A stretch of DNA of 64,000 nt from the NCBI RefSeq assembly GCF_014652095.1, contig NZ_BMYD01000004.1:248001-312000 (forward strand). The letters run 5' to 3'. Positions 17,420-26,390 of this stretch are shown here, one piece after another. This stretch comes from Cognatilysobacter bugurensis (GTDB taxonomy: Bacteria > Pseudomonadota > Gammaproteobacteria > Xanthomonadales > Xanthomonadaceae). Each line of letters begins with the position of its first letter. Within the stretch, counting starts at the first letter, position 1. The notes below the pieces were generated by a model. It saw only the letters and a program-made list of their open reading frames with translations, was not told the origin of the DNA and did no database searches. Both the position numbers and the translations under genes were made by a program.

Positions 17420-18034
17420 TCAATGCAGGTCCTTCCAGACCGGGCCTTCTCCGGACCGCCAGAACACCCCTTGCGCGCGGGCATACACCGATGTCTGCGG
17501 CACCAGGCCGAACATCCGACTGTCGAAACTGCTCCCGCGATGGTCGCCCACGACATAGACGTGGCCAGGTGGCACGACGAGTTCAACGTCCGGTCCGCCT
17601 CCCGACACCAACTTGACCGGCACCTGCTGGCGGCCGATCCGCTCGACACGACCCGCGGCGTCCAGCGCAGCCGGCTTGCCATTGAGGATGAGGTGTCCGT
17701 CGCGAATCGCGACGTGGTCGCCGGCCGCGCCAACGACGCGCTTGATCAGGCGCGTGCCATCGGCAGGCGACGGCAGCAGCACGACGTCCCCGGGCGTCGG
17801 CGTATCGCGCTCGACCAGGACAATCTCCGTGTAGGGCACTCGGAGCCCGTACGCCGACATGTCGACAACCACCCGGTCGCCGGGCACGAGCGTGCCTTCC
17901 ATCGAACCCGTCGGCACCACGTAGTGGTTCGCGAACGAGGAGCGCGCGACGAACATCAGGCCCACCAGGCCGAGCAGCGACAGGACTTCGCGAAGTTGCG
18001 CGGATCGGCGTGTTGCCTTGTCCTTGGTGTGCAC
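17420..18034 (-). CDS. lepB: Type I signal peptidase, short form
   Basis: Membrane-anchored serine protease (S26, 204 aa) that cleaves signal peptides. One N-terminal helix (LSLLGLVGLMFVA) precedes the catalytic serine at residue 44 (PTGSMEGTL). The general-base lysine is at 98 (RLIKRVVG), and box E reads GDHRGSSFDSR. Housekeeping LepB of related bacteria is usually longer and has two membrane segments, so this looks like a shorter second signal peptidase. The GTG start has AAAGGA 6 bases upstream. No lepA or rnc neighbour is present, unlike the standard lepA-lepB-rnc order. Confidence 0.9.
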   Translation of the reverse strand: MHTKDKATRRSAQLREVLSLLGLVGLMFVARSSFANHYVVPTGSMEGTLVPGDRVVVDMSAYGLRVPYTEIVLVERDTPTPGDVVLLPSPADGTRLIKRVVGAAGDHVAIRDGHLILNGKPAALDAAGRVERIGRQQVPVKLVSGGGPDVELVVPPGHVYVVGDHRGSSFDSRMFGLVPQTSVYARAQGVFWRSGEGPVWKDLH

Positions 18035-18347
18035 GTGATTCCTTTCTTACGCGGAGGGTCTTTAGTTGACCTACCGGACGCGGCGAAGTTCCTCGGCGCT
18101 GCCGGCAAGGCGGCCGTCGACGGTCCGGCGTCGATGAGGACTTTGGCGCCGCTTCGACTCTTGCATGTCATGCGTGGGCCGCGGCTGATGCCTGCCTGCA
18201 CTGCGTCACCAATGCAGCGCGCAAGAAATCGACAAAGCACGAATAACGCGTGCAATCGGAGCGGACGTTGCGTGCGGGTTGCACGGGTTCCAGCTTGCTC
18301 GAGTGCAGAAACTGCGTGCTACGCGTTGCTCGACAAATCAGGATGCG
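18035..18347. other. About 310 bp intergenic stretch
   Basis: Holds the signal-peptidase upstream region and the downstream flank of the oxidoreductase gene. No gene, repeat or hairpin of note was seen. Confidence 0.5.
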
Positions 18348-20027
18348 TCACATGCGAGACACGATATCCAGGGCAACAGCTTCCGCCGTGCGAATGCCGT
18401 CCACCCCAGCCGACAGGATGCCTCCGGCATACCCCGCGCCCTCGCCCGCCGGGAACAGGCCGCGCGTGTTGAGGCTGTGGCCGTCGTCGCCGCGCGTGAC
18501 GCGCACCGGCGACGACGTGCGCGTTTCCACGCCGGTCAGCACCGCATCGTGCATCGAGAACCCGCGGATCTGCTTTTCGAATGCGGGCAACGCTTCGCGG
18601 ATCGCTGCGATCGCATAGTCCGGCAACGAGGGCGCGAGATCGCCCAGGCGCACGCCGGGTTTGTACGAAGGCAGCACCGCACCGAACTCGTTCGATGCGC
18701 GGCCTTTGATGAAATCGCCGACGAGCTGGCCCGGCGCTTCGTACTCGCCGCCGCCCAGTTCGAAGGCGCGCGCCTCCCAATGCCGCTGAAGCGCGATGCC
18801 GGCGAGCGGGCCCTCACCGTACGGCGCGTAGTCCTCCGGCGTGATGCCGCACACGATCGCCGCATTTGCGTTGCGCTCGTTGCGCGAGTACTGGCTCATG
18901 CCGTTGGTGACCACGCGGCCGGGCTCGCTTGCCGCGGCGACTACGGTGCCGCCGGGGCACATGCAGAAGCTGTAGACCGAGCGGCCGTTGCGGCAGTGGT
19001 GCACGAGCTTGTAATCGGCCGCGCCGAGCAGCGGGTGCCCGGCCTGCGGGCCGAAGCGGGCGGCATCGATCAGCGATTGCGGGTGCTCGATGCGGAAGCC
19101 GATCGAAAAAGGTTTCGCTTCGAGGAACACGCCGCGCTCGTGCAGCATCGCAAACGTGTCGCGCGCGCTGTGGCCGAGCGCGAGCACGACGTGATCGGCG
19201 CGCAGCTGCTCACCGCTGTCGAGGACGACACCGCGCACCTGCCGCGCGCCGACACTGTCGGTGTCGATGAGCAGATCATCGACACGATGGCTGAAGCGGA
19301 TCTCGCCGCCGAGCGACTCGATCGTCGCGCGCATTTCTTCGACCATCGACACCAGCCGGAACGTGCCGATGTGCGGCTTGCTCACATAGCTGATCTCCTC
19401 GGGCGCACCGGCCTTGACGAACTCGTCGATGACCTTGCGCCCGTAATGCTTCGGATCGCTGATCTGGCTCCAGAGCTTGCCGTCGGAGAACGTGCCCGCA
19501 CCGCCCTCGCCGAACTGCACGTTCGACTCGGGATTGAGCACTTTCTTGCGCCACAGGCCCCAAGTGTCCTTTGTGCGTTCGCGCACGGCTTTGCCGCGCT
19601 CGAGGATGATCGGACGAAAGCCCATCTGCGCGAGCACGAGACCGGCGAACAGCCCGCACGGGCCCATGCCAATCACCAGCGGGCGCAGTGGCAGATGGGC
19701 CGGTGCGCGGGCGACGAACTTGTACGAGGTGTCGGGCGTGGGCCCGACCTTTGTCAGCGTGCCGCGGCCGGTGTCGCCGTCGCGCGCGAACTCGGTCGAC
19801 TCGGGATCGAGCTGCAGGCGCGCGAGGATGTCCGCTTCGCGCGGGGTGTCGACGTCGACGGAATAGATCAGCACGATCGCGCCGCGCCGACGCGCGTCGT
19901 AACTGCGCTTGGCGACGGTGAAGCCGGCCAGCTCGTCGGCGGCGATGCCCAGCCGCGCCAGGATCGCCTCGCGCAGCGCCGCCTCGGGGTGGTCGAGCGG
20001 CAGCTTGAGGTCGGTCAGTCGCAGCAT
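18348..20027 (-). CDS. FAD-dependent NAD(P)/FAD oxidoreductase of unknown substrate
   Basis: A 559-residue flavoprotein of a widespread uncharacterised family. Residues 1-95 form an N-terminal alpha/beta domain. The dinucleotide-binding motif follows as VIGMGPCGLFAGLVLAQMG. NVQFGEGGAGTFSDGKL, ALGHSARDTFAMLHERG, FCMCPGGTVVAA and GLFPAGEGAGYAGGI are hallmark segments of the family. Length is normal. The ATG start lies about 185 bp from the Xre gene. The cysteine pair in FCMCPGG is conserved in the family as I remember it, but the reaction is not known. Confidence 0.88.
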   Translation of the reverse strand: MLRLTDLKLPLDHPEAALREAILARLGIAADELAGFTVAKRSYDARRRGAIVLIYSVDVDTPREADILARLQLDPESTEFARDGDTGRGTLTKVGPTPDTSYKFVARAPAHLPLRPLVIGMGPCGLFAGLVLAQMGFRPIILERGKAVRERTKDTWGLWRKKVLNPESNVQFGEGGAGTFSDGKLWSQISDPKHYGRKVIDEFVKAGAPEEISYVSKPHIGTFRLVSMVEEMRATIESLGGEIRFSHRVDDLLIDTDSVGARQVRGVVLDSGEQLRADHVVLALGHSARDTFAMLHERGVFLEAKPFSIGFRIEHPQSLIDAARFGPQAGHPLLGAADYKLVHHCRNGRSVYSFCMCPGGTVVAAASEPGRVVTNGMSQYSRNERNANAAIVCGITPEDYAPYGEGPLAGIALQRHWEARAFELGGGEYEAPGQLVGDFIKGRASNEFGAVLPSYKPGVRLGDLAPSLPDYAIAAIREALPAFEKQIRGFSMHDAVLTGVETRTSSPVRVTRGDDGHSLNTRGLFPAGEGAGYAGGILSAGVDGIRTAEAVALDIVSRM

Positions 20028-20212
20028 GGGTGGATCCGGTGGCGCGGGTTCGCGGCGGTCATTTTAGGCGGTGGGGCCTAGAGGAAGGCAGACGCGGGAG
20101 ACGGCGAGCGTGCGCGACGGCAGCACGCCGGCCAGCGCAAGCGTGGGGATCGATGCGCGGGAACCGGGGGGCCCGCAATCGCACGGCGCGGCAGCCCTGC
20201 GCTACGGGGGGT

Positions 20213-20458
20213 CTAGTCCCCAGGGCCGCCGTGGGCGCGGTCGGCGTCGGCCGGATCGAGCTCATAGGACAACAGATCGCCCGGCGTGCATTCCAGGACG
20301 GCGCACAGTGCGGCGAGCGTCGAAAAGCGCATCCCGCGCACTTTGCCGGTGCGCAACAGCGACAGCTGGGTCTCGCTGAGGCCGATTCGGCGACCCAGTT
20401 CCTTTGCCGTTACCCGCTTCGCGGCGAGCACCTCGTCGAGCCGGACGACCACCGGCAT
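20213..20458 (-). CDS. Xre/Cro-type regulator (YozG-like)
   Basis: An 81-residue DNA-binding protein. The HTH runs VTAKELGRRIGLSETQLSLLRTGKVRGMRFSTLAALC, followed by LECTPGDLLSYE, as in small YozG-like regulators. Its ATG overlaps the stop of the DUF2975 gene (TGATG), so the two are translationally coupled. This pair is found widely in bacteria, and the regulator presumably controls its own unit. The natural operator would be the AT-rich inverted repeat at 20975-21014. Confidence 0.88.
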   Translation of the reverse strand: MPVVVRLDEVLAAKRVTAKELGRRIGLSETQLSLLRTGKVRGMRFSTLAALCAVLECTPGDLLSYELDPADADRAHGGPGD

Positions 20459-20973
20459 CAGACGAATTCCTCGAGCTCGTGTCCGAGCGCGTGCACACGC
20501 TCCTGCACGTCGATCACGCGCCGGATCAGGCCGCCCAGCAGCACCAGCGCAAGCCCGACGACCCCGATGGCGACGTAGGCCACGTCGAACACCATCACCG
20601 TGCGCGACATCGGGTGGGCGGGGGTCGCGAACCAGCGCACGAGCAGCGGCACCCCGAACGCGCTGATGCCGGCCCCGATCGCCAGCGCCCCGCCCGCGTT
20701 TCGACAGGCGCGGACCATGACCTCGCCGAGCACACCGCCGCGCGCGTAGGCAGCAAATGCCTGCCGGATCGCGAATACCGCGACCAGGTAAGGCACCGGC
20801 GCGAGCCAATGCACGATGAGCTCGCCCCGCAGGACCTGCGCAGGTGGAACCTGAGTCAGCACGAACAGCGTAGGCAGCACGAGCGCGGCCACGGTGCCGG
20901 CGAGCATGAAGTCGGCCACGCGGGTCAACCAGCGGCTGTGCTGCTGAGGCGAAGAACGGGATCCAGCGTCCAT
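20458..20973 (-). CDS. DUF2975 membrane protein
   Basis: A 171-residue membrane protein with four predicted helices (around 20-40, 50-72, 90-115 and 122-148) of the DUF2975 family, which is typically encoded just upstream of a YozG-like Xre regulator, as here. The last residues (VHALGHELEEFV) form an acidic cytoplasmic tail. No ribosome binding site is visible before the annotated ATG; the sequence there is an AT-rich inverted-repeat arm. Translation may be leaderless or the start may lie elsewhere. The function of the family is unknown; a membrane partner or sensor for the regulator is an inference. Confidence 0.82.
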   Translation of the reverse strand: MDAGSRSSPQQHSRWLTRVADFMLAGTVAALVLPTLFVLTQVPPAQVLRGELIVHWLAPVPYLVAVFAIRQAFAAYARGGVLGEVMVRACRNAGGALAIGAGISAFGVPLLVRWFATPAHPMSRTVMVFDVAYVAIGVVGLALVLLGGLIRRVIDVQERVHALGHELEEFV

Positions 20974-20974
20974 A

Positions 20975-21014
20975 ATTTAAGTTGCGGTTAAATTTATTTA
21001 GGAATAACTTAAAT
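20975..21014. promoter_or_regulatory. Candidate divergent promoter/operator with inverted repeat
   Basis: ATTTAAGTT (20975-20983) and AACTTAAAT (21006-21014) are perfect inverted copies 22 bp apart, in a strikingly AT-rich island within GC-rich DNA. A plausible plus-strand promoter is TTGCGG at 20982 and TAACTT at 21005 with a 17-bp spacer, so the right arm overlaps the -10 box. This is a good candidate operator for the Xre protein. Confidence 0.55.
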
Positions 21015-21037
21015 ACTACAGCGCAACGAGGCCGAAC

Positions 21038-21970
21038 ATGGAACCGGCGGTCCACACCCGCAAGCTCACCCGCAGTTTCGATCGCGTGCACGCGGTGCAG
21101 GACGTCGACCTCGACGTGCCGGCAGGCGCCGTCTACGGTTTCCTCGGTCGCAACGGCGCGGGCAAGACCACGACCATTCGCATGCTGCTGGGCCTGCTGC
21201 GCCCGAGCGCCGGCCACATCGAGATCCATGGCCTCGACGCGCTCGTCGAGCGCCGGCGCGCCGCCTGCCTGATCGGCTCGATGGTGGAAACGCCGGGCCA
21301 GTACGGCCACCTCAGCGGACGGCGCAATCTTCGGCTCACTGCCGACCTGCTCGGCCTGCCGCGATCGGCGGTTGATCGCGCGCTCGACATCGTTGATCTC
21401 ACCGGGGATGCCGACCGACGCGTCGGCGATTACTCGCTGGGGATGCGCCAGCGCCTTGGGGTCGCCCGCGCCCTGCTCGCGCGCCCCCGGCTGCTCGTCC
21501 TCGATGAGCCCACCAATGGCCTCGACCCGCGCGGCGTGCGTGACATGCGGCGGCTGCTGCGCGAGATGCCCGCGCGCGAGGGCGTGACCGTGTTCGTGTC
21601 GAGCCACGCGCTGGGCGAGATCGACCAGATCGCTACCCACGTCGGGCTCATGCACGAAGGCCGACTCATCCTTCAAGCGCCGGTCGAAGAGCTGAGACAA
21701 CAACACCGAACGGCGATCGAGATCGAGATCGAGACGACGCAACCGCAGCAAGCCGCTGCGCTTCTCCGCGAGGCCGGGATCACGGCGCGCGTCGACGGAG
21801 CTCGGCTTGTGCTGCCCGGTTGCGAACACGCGACGAGCGCGGCCGACGTCAACGCGTTGCTTGTGCGACACGGCATCCCCGTGCACGGGCTGAGCTCGGG
21901 CACGTTGCGGCTCGAATCCCTCTTTCACGATGCCACCGGAGACCACGGCGATGCTCGCGTCCCCGCCTGA
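21038..21970 (+). CDS. ABC transporter ATP-binding protein (BcrA-like)
   Basis: Cytoplasmic ATPase of 310 aa for an ABC-2-type exporter. Walker A is GRNGAGKTTT, the Q-loop region is VETPGQYGHLSGRRNL, the signature is YSLGMRQRLG, Walker B is LLVLDEPTNGLDP, and the H-loop is VSSHALGEI. The C-terminal about 90 residues form the usual BcrA/DrrA-like accessory region. It is followed by an overlapping permease gene and faces the DUF2975-Xre pair across the inverted repeat. Relatives export antimicrobial peptides or give self-protection; the substrate here is unknown. Confidence 0.92.
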   Translation: MEPAVHTRKLTRSFDRVHAVQDVDLDVPAGAVYGFLGRNGAGKTTTIRMLLGLLRPSAGHIEIHGLDALVERRRAACLIGSMVETPGQYGHLSGRRNLRLTADLLGLPRSAVDRALDIVDLTGDADRRVGDYSLGMRQRLGVARALLARPRLLVLDEPTNGLDPRGVRDMRRLLREMPAREGVTVFVSSHALGEIDQIATHVGLMHEGRLILQAPVEELRQQHRTAIEIEIETTQPQQAAALLREAGITARVDGARLVLPGCEHATSAADVNALLVRHGIPVHGLSSGTLRLESLFHDATGDHGDARVPA

Positions 21971-22706
21971 CCGCCCCCTGCTGCGCTGCGTGCGCGCCGA
22001 ATTCGCCAAGCTGCGCGGCTCGCTGGCGCTTGTGCTGTGCATCATCGCGCCGGCGACGGTCGCGGTCCTCATGGCGCTAATCTTCAATCGGCACGGCGGC
22101 GGCGACACGCCGTGGCGCATGTACCTGCTCGGCAACGCAGCAACCTGGGCGTACTTCATGCTGCCGATGACAGTCACCGCGCTGACTGTCCTGGCCGCGC
22201 AGATGGAGCACGGCCCGCGCCTGTGGAGCCATCTGCTCGCGCTTCCGATTCCGCGCAGGCACATCTTTTTCGCGAAGGCGTGCGCCGTGATGCTGCTGTG
22301 CGCCGGAATGACGGCGCTGCTCGCGCTGCTCGCACCGCTGCTGGGCTATGTCAGCGACGCCGTCACGCCGGGGCGGGCCCTCACGGGCCCGATCGCGTGG
22401 AGCGAACTGCTGGGCGTGCTGTCACGCATCTATGCGAGTGCCTGGTTGCTGGTGTCGATCCAGCTCTGGGCCGCGTTGCGGTGGAGAAGTTTCGTCCCGC
22501 CGCTGGCGCTCGGCATCGGGGGCACGTTTGTGGCGGTTGCGGCGACGGGCTCGGAGCTCGGTCCGTACTTTCCCTGGCTGATACCGACCAATGCCCTCGC
22601 CACCGATCCTGCGTCGGCAGACATTGCACTGGCGATGGGTATTGTCGGCGGCGCGCTCTGCACCGCCGCGATGGCGATCGACCTGGCACGCCGCCCGCTG
22701 GGTTGA
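21951..22706 (+). CDS. ABC-2-type permease
   Basis: A 251-residue membrane partner of the preceding ATPase with about six helices. It has the lantibiotic-permease pattern: a short cytoplasmic start CVRAEFAKLRGSLALVLC, then HIFFAKACAVMLLC after the second helix. I chose the ATG at 21951 because GGAG lies 9 bases upstream; an ATG at 21930 is also in frame. The gene overlaps the ATPase gene by 20 bp. No third subunit is present. Confidence 0.88.
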   Translation: MLASPPDRPLLRCVRAEFAKLRGSLALVLCIIAPATVAVLMALIFNRHGGGDTPWRMYLLGNAATWAYFMLPMTVTALTVLAAQMEHGPRLWSHLLALPIPRRHIFFAKACAVMLLCAGMTALLALLAPLLGYVSDAVTPGRALTGPIAWSELLGVLSRIYASAWLLVSIQLWAALRWRSFVPPLALGIGGTFVAVAATGSELGPYFPWLIPTNALATDPASADIALAMGIVGGALCTAAMAIDLARRPLG

Positions 22707-22905
22707 GCGACCGACGTGTTCCCCTGACCCGGCGGCACGACTGAGGTTCGCGTGCACCGGCGCCGGGTCTGATGAGGACCACCGCGAGCGCGATGCACAA
22801 GCGCGAGGCCGACGCTGCTGCCCTGCGCCGGAGAACTGCGGCTTGTGGACCACCCGCCGCACGCGCGCGCGCCGCTGCAGCAGCGAGCAGAAGCGAGGCA
22901 TCGAT

Positions 22906-23202
22906 GTGAGCACGTTTGATCAGGCGTCGGAGCCGGCGCGTGCGTACCTTGTGCGAATGGATCCGAATGCGCCGCCGACCTCCCCGCACGCGCGCCTGCA
23001 GCGTGCGCTCGCCCACATCGACGCCCACCTGGACGAGCCAATCGACATCAAGCAACTGGCCGCGTTGGCCGCGTACTCGCCGTCCCACTTCCAGCGAATG
23101 TTCTCCACGGCGACCGGCATCGGCGTGGGTGAGTACCGACAAGCGGCTTATCGCCAACAGCAGCGGCGCACCCCACTTGGGGATGCCTCGAGCGGAGTGT
23201 GA
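22906..23202 (+). pseudogene. Truncated AraC-family regulator
   Basis: Starting from a GTG, the 98-residue frame contains the first helix-turn-helix of an AraC/GyrI-type regulator (LQRALAHIDAHLDEPIDIKQLAALAAYSPSHFQRMF...). It then runs GIGVGEYRQAAY and ends without the second HTH or any sensor domain. Relatives continue GVGEYRRRRRLRRAAYRLAF, so an internal deletion has joined GEYR to a later AAYR. It could make a half-domain peptide but is best seen as a remnant. Confidence 0.65.
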
Positions 23203-23308
23203 AAACGCAGCGAACCCAAGCAGTGGAGCGTGGTCGCCCCACTGCTTGGTCGCATAAGCGCACCGGTATTTCCCAAAAAGCCCGTGATCCGCGCGATCGG
23301 CGTCGATC

Positions 23309-23974
23309 TCATCGGTTGCAGCAGCGCACCTGGGTCAGGACTTCTTGAGCCTGCTTGATCAGCACAAGCGCCTCCCAGTCAGTGATGCGGTTAGCAGCGG
23401 CCTCCTGCTCAGCACGATCGATGAAGGTACGAACGTAGGCGCATGCGTTCTTGTCGTTGCTGGCATAGGCGTCCCAGATGTACTTCTTCGCCGTCACCGC
23501 GGGCGGTCGCAGACGGTCTACAGACGCGGCGGGCAGCCCCAATGTGGTCAACGAGTCCACCAGATTCTTGGTGCCTGTTTTCGGAAACAGCGAATAGACG
23601 AAGCCGGCCAAGTCGACCTCGATGTTGCCGGTCGCAACCCGGAAAGCGACCTCGCCCGCGTGATATCCAGCGGGCGTGCCCGCGTTCTCCTTCATGTATA
23701 CCCACAGCGTGCATTTGCCGTACGGATCCAGGCTGTTGCCGTCCGCGCCACAACGGTAGTTGAAGTCGAACGGCCCGTTCCACGCGAGGCCGTAGATGGG
23801 GATCCGCGACGCCGTATTGTTCGTGAACGTCACCGCCTGCCACGCGTTGGTCCCGCTGATATCGAAACTCATCGGATCGAGTTCGACATAAGTGCTCGAC
23901 ACGGAGACAGGCTCGGCAGCATGTGCGGTCAAGGATGCGAAGCTCAGCAATACTGCAGCCAACGTCGTTCTCAT
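23309..23974 (-). CDS. Secreted protein with an Ig-like domain, unknown function
   Basis: A 221-residue protein with a signal peptide (MRTTLAAVLLSFASLTAHA/AEP). The first half resembles an Ig-like 'choice-of-anchor' beta domain: AWQAVTFTNNTASRIPIYGL, then CGADGNSLDPYGKCTLWVYM with two cysteines that may pair. The second half is helical and Ala/Arg-rich and ends CCNR. I chose the start with GAGGAC upstream. I do not recognise a named family. Confidence 0.7.
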   Translation of the reverse strand: MRTTLAAVLLSFASLTAHAAEPVSVSSTYVELDPMSFDISGTNAWQAVTFTNNTASRIPIYGLAWNGPFDFNYRCGADGNSLDPYGKCTLWVYMKENAGTPAGYHAGEVAFRVATGNIEVDLAGFVYSLFPKTGTKNLVDSLTTLGLPAASVDRLRPPAVTAKKYIWDAYASNDKNACAYVRTFIDRAEQEAAANRITDWEALVLIKQAQEVLTQVRCCNR

Positions 23975-24140
23975 GTCGGTGTCCTCAGTCGTGGGGGACC
24001 TCACGGCGACGTGCAGTGAGGGCGTACCCGGGCAACGACCAGCGTCATGACCTCCATCGCAAGTGGAGGCCGGCCATGCGATGCGCGCCGCGGGTGCACC
24101 GCCGAAAAACTAGCTTAGAGCGCGCGCTCAGAGGTGCAGA

Positions 24141-24323
24141 TCACGTGCAGTGACGTGTTTCATGTTTGATGCACCCGCGAATCAACACGCGGGCGTCGCC
24201 GTTGTTAGAAGGTTCGATCTGGACGATGCAGCACAGGTTGGCAATGTAGCTGCGCTGCATCCGTACGAAACGCGCCGGATCGAGCTCCTTTTCGATGCCG
24301 CGCAGCGGCTCAAGGGCTTCGAT
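24141..24323 (-). pseudogene. LytTR DNA-binding domain remnant
   Basis: Minus-strand reading gives IEALEPLRGIEKELDPARFVRMQRSYIANL and further to an early TGA. This is the recognisable middle of a LytTR domain: RGIEKELDPARFVRMQRSYIAN aligns with QLDPEQFVRVHRGAIVNL in the intact regulator at 31.8 kb. There is no receiver domain, start codon or proper C-terminus. Confidence 0.65.
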
Positions 24324-24387
24324 ACCGCGCCGGTCCAGACCTGTGCGCTGTCCTTATGGACGTGCCAGCGCTCGTCTTCGCATGCCA

Positions 24388-24560
24388 GGTCTCTGCGGCC
24401 ATTCGCAGCCCATGTTCGTCCGTTCGACGCTCCCGGTCTTCAACGATAAAGAGCATCTAGATCGACTCGCCGATGATGTCGACCTCGTCAAAGCCGGTGA
24501 TGGACACCGCGCCGCGGTTCCACGCTCTCACTCGGCCGTTCGAGGCCAAGAGGGCGCCAC
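24388..24560 (-). pseudogene. PAS-domain remnant of a sensor kinase
   Basis: Minus-strand reading gives GALLASNGRVRAWNRGAVSI then TGFDEVDIIGESI, TAG, MLFIVEDRERR. The GRVRAWNRGA...TGF...IIG pattern is the core of a PAS domain, cut by a nonsense codon. It lies just upstream (in minus orientation) of the LytTR remnant. The two may derive from different ancestral genes. Confidence 0.6.
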
Positions 24561-24967
24561 CAATGACTCAGGTCTGCTAGATGAGCAGGTCGAGCAGGGC
24601 CCGCCGTTTCCTCGGTCCCGAGTTGCAGGTGGTCAGGTCACTCAACTTGAAGGATCTGCGTGGATGGCAGACAGCCCCATCGCGGGCCGTGATTGGCCTG
24701 TTCGCCAGTGTTCCCGATCGGCCCTCTCGACGATCGCGTGCCAGCGGGAGCGTCAGACGAGGCATGAAGGCCTTCCGGATCTACCGCTCCCGCTACGGCC
24801 CGGTTGAGCCGCGCCGGGCATATTGGGATCGTCGCTCTGCTGCGGATGCCGGCTTCGGGCAAGAAGCAGACTGGGTCCGATTAGCACCAAGGACTCGTCT
24901 GTGGCGGCTGAAACCGAGGCGTATCACGATCAGCGTATACCGCGGGTCCGCTCACCGCCCTTCCGAC
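24561..24967. other. About 400 bp of decayed sequence
   Basis: No gene I can support. Several short frames overlap with no ribosome binding site or similarity. The position among kinase relics suggests eroded sequence. Confidence 0.45.
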
Positions 24968-25435
24968 CTAGTGCACCCTCGACGATTCGCGGGCCAGCAG
25001 CGCAAGCGCCGCCGCATGAGCCTTTGCTGCCGCCGCGTAGAGGCGCGCACAGAGTTCGGACAATCGACCTGCGGCCGCCCTAAGACAATCGGCCGGATCA
25101 GCCCATGACGGCGCGGTGCGCACACGCTCGTCCAGAGCTGACACCAGCGCAAGTACATGGCTGCAGTGTGCCTCGGAGAGGTGCGAATCATTGCCTGTCA
25201 GCGGCTGGATATACCACGCGGCCAGGTGCTCCTCGAGGTCGGCGTCGTAACGGTCCAGCATTTCGTAGGCGATGAAGGACAGACTGCGCTCGAACCCACA
25301 CAGCGCCGCCGCGGTGGCTGACGAATGGCGGTCGAGTTCCTCTGCAAGACCGACCACGGCGCTGCACGTCAGGCCTTCAGGCAGCGGAAGCGCGAAAGCC
25401 AGCCCAGCAGCGGGGGGAGGCGTGAACAGGGCCAT
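24968..25435 (-). CDS. Hypothetical helical protein
   Basis: A 155-residue alanine-rich, mostly helical protein with no signal peptide. Features are a Pro-rich start (MALFTPPPAAG), regular heptad-like stretches (VVGLAEELDRHSSATAAALCGFE, EHLAAWYIQPLTGND) and a C-terminal Ala-rich helix. No family is recognised and no good Shine-Dalgarno precedes the ATG. Codon use is normal for the genome, so it may be a real orphan gene stranded among pseudogenes. Confidence 0.45.
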   Translation of the reverse strand: MALFTPPPAAGLAFALPLPEGLTCSAVVGLAEELDRHSSATAAALCGFERSLSFIAYEMLDRYDADLEEHLAAWYIQPLTGNDSHLSEAHCSHVLALVSALDERVRTAPSWADPADCLRAAAGRLSELCARLYAAAAKAHAAALALLARESSRVH

Positions 25436-25624
25436 GGGAGGTGTTGTGGTCGGATGCTGCGAGGATTCGCGACCGTCGCCGCCTGAGCAACATCGAGGCA
25501 CGCGGTTTGGGCCGTAGGTCCGGAACCATTGCGCCTGCCGTCGGACTTTGGAGCCACGCGCAGCGCTTTCTGCAGGTGAAGTTCTTGGCAGTCACGTGTA
25601 TCGATCCAGCCCCGCCGCCATGAA

Positions 25625-26390
25625 CTCGGGACCCGGACGGAAACGAGCCCGTTCCAGTGAGCGGCGACGTCCCTGGCGGGTGCGGGTCATCACGAATCTG
25701 CTGAGCAGCGCGGCGAAGTCCACGCAGCAAGAAAGCATCGAGGCCGATCTGAGCAGCGCCGGTGGCCAGCCGCGCTCAGCATCGGTGATGGCGGCGCCAG
25801 GTCGGCGCCCGACACGATCCCACACGTGTCCGACCTGGTCGCACAGGCCGGGCGGACTCGAGATCGGACTCAAGGTGGCCTTGGCATCGGCGTGTCGCTT
25901 GTGCCCAATCCGGTGCACGTGCGTTGGGGCGGGTCCTAAGCGAAAGCCCAGAGCTGAATCCGGGACGCCGGTTCCGGGTTACGCCCCCTCACGGACAACG
26001 TGGAGGCCGTTGCCAGGCCAATTCGCCAAGCAGACCATTCAGATGCCGGGTTACCGCTGCCGATCGTTAACGACGACGTCGCTGCGCTGACCACCTTGGC
26101 CAACCTGCTGCGGCTCAGTGGAAACGCTGTCGAAGCGCCCGCAGATGCACGGGCGGCCTTGTCGAAACTTGTCGGAGGTGATGCATCGGATGTCTTCATT
26201 CGGGACATCCGCCCTCCGGACATGAGCGGTTACGAACTGCCAGCGCAGCTCCGCAAGGTTCCGCGCCGCGAGTGTGTTTCTCATCGCGTTGACTGAGCAT
26301 GGATAGGCGCGCGACCCAGCAGTTTCCAGGACGTCGGGTATCGACCATCACCCGCCGAAGCCGGCAGACATCTCCTGTCTAGCGGGCATC
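25625..26390 (+). pseudogene. Hybrid histidine kinase remnant (ATPase domain plus receiver)
   Basis: Pieces in shifting frames rebuild the end of a hybrid kinase. NEPVPVSGDV leads to RVITNLLSSAAKST (N box). LSIGDGGARSAPDTIPHVSDLVAQAGRTRDR and then GGLGIGVSLV follow (G boxes). A receiver domain comes next (VNDDVAALTTLANLLRLSGNAVEAP..., VFIRDIRPPDMSGYEL with the phospho-Asp region). The tail reads LTEHG, stop, then GIDHHPPKPADI. Multiple frameshifts and stops make it clearly dead. The layout equals the second half of the intact kinase at 46.4-48.3 kb. Confidence 0.75.

Noticed and set aside
20213-22264. 683-codon minus-strand frame spanning the Xre gene and the ABC genes
   Set aside because: It is the Xre reading frame extended upstream through other frames of the DUF2975 and ABC genes; the real Xre start is at 20458 where the family similarity begins.
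22720-22860. Minus-strand kinase ATPase tail (SSVGLALVHR)
   Set aside because: A short, weak match with the rest in other frames; mentioned only as part of the graveyard and not annotated as a gene.
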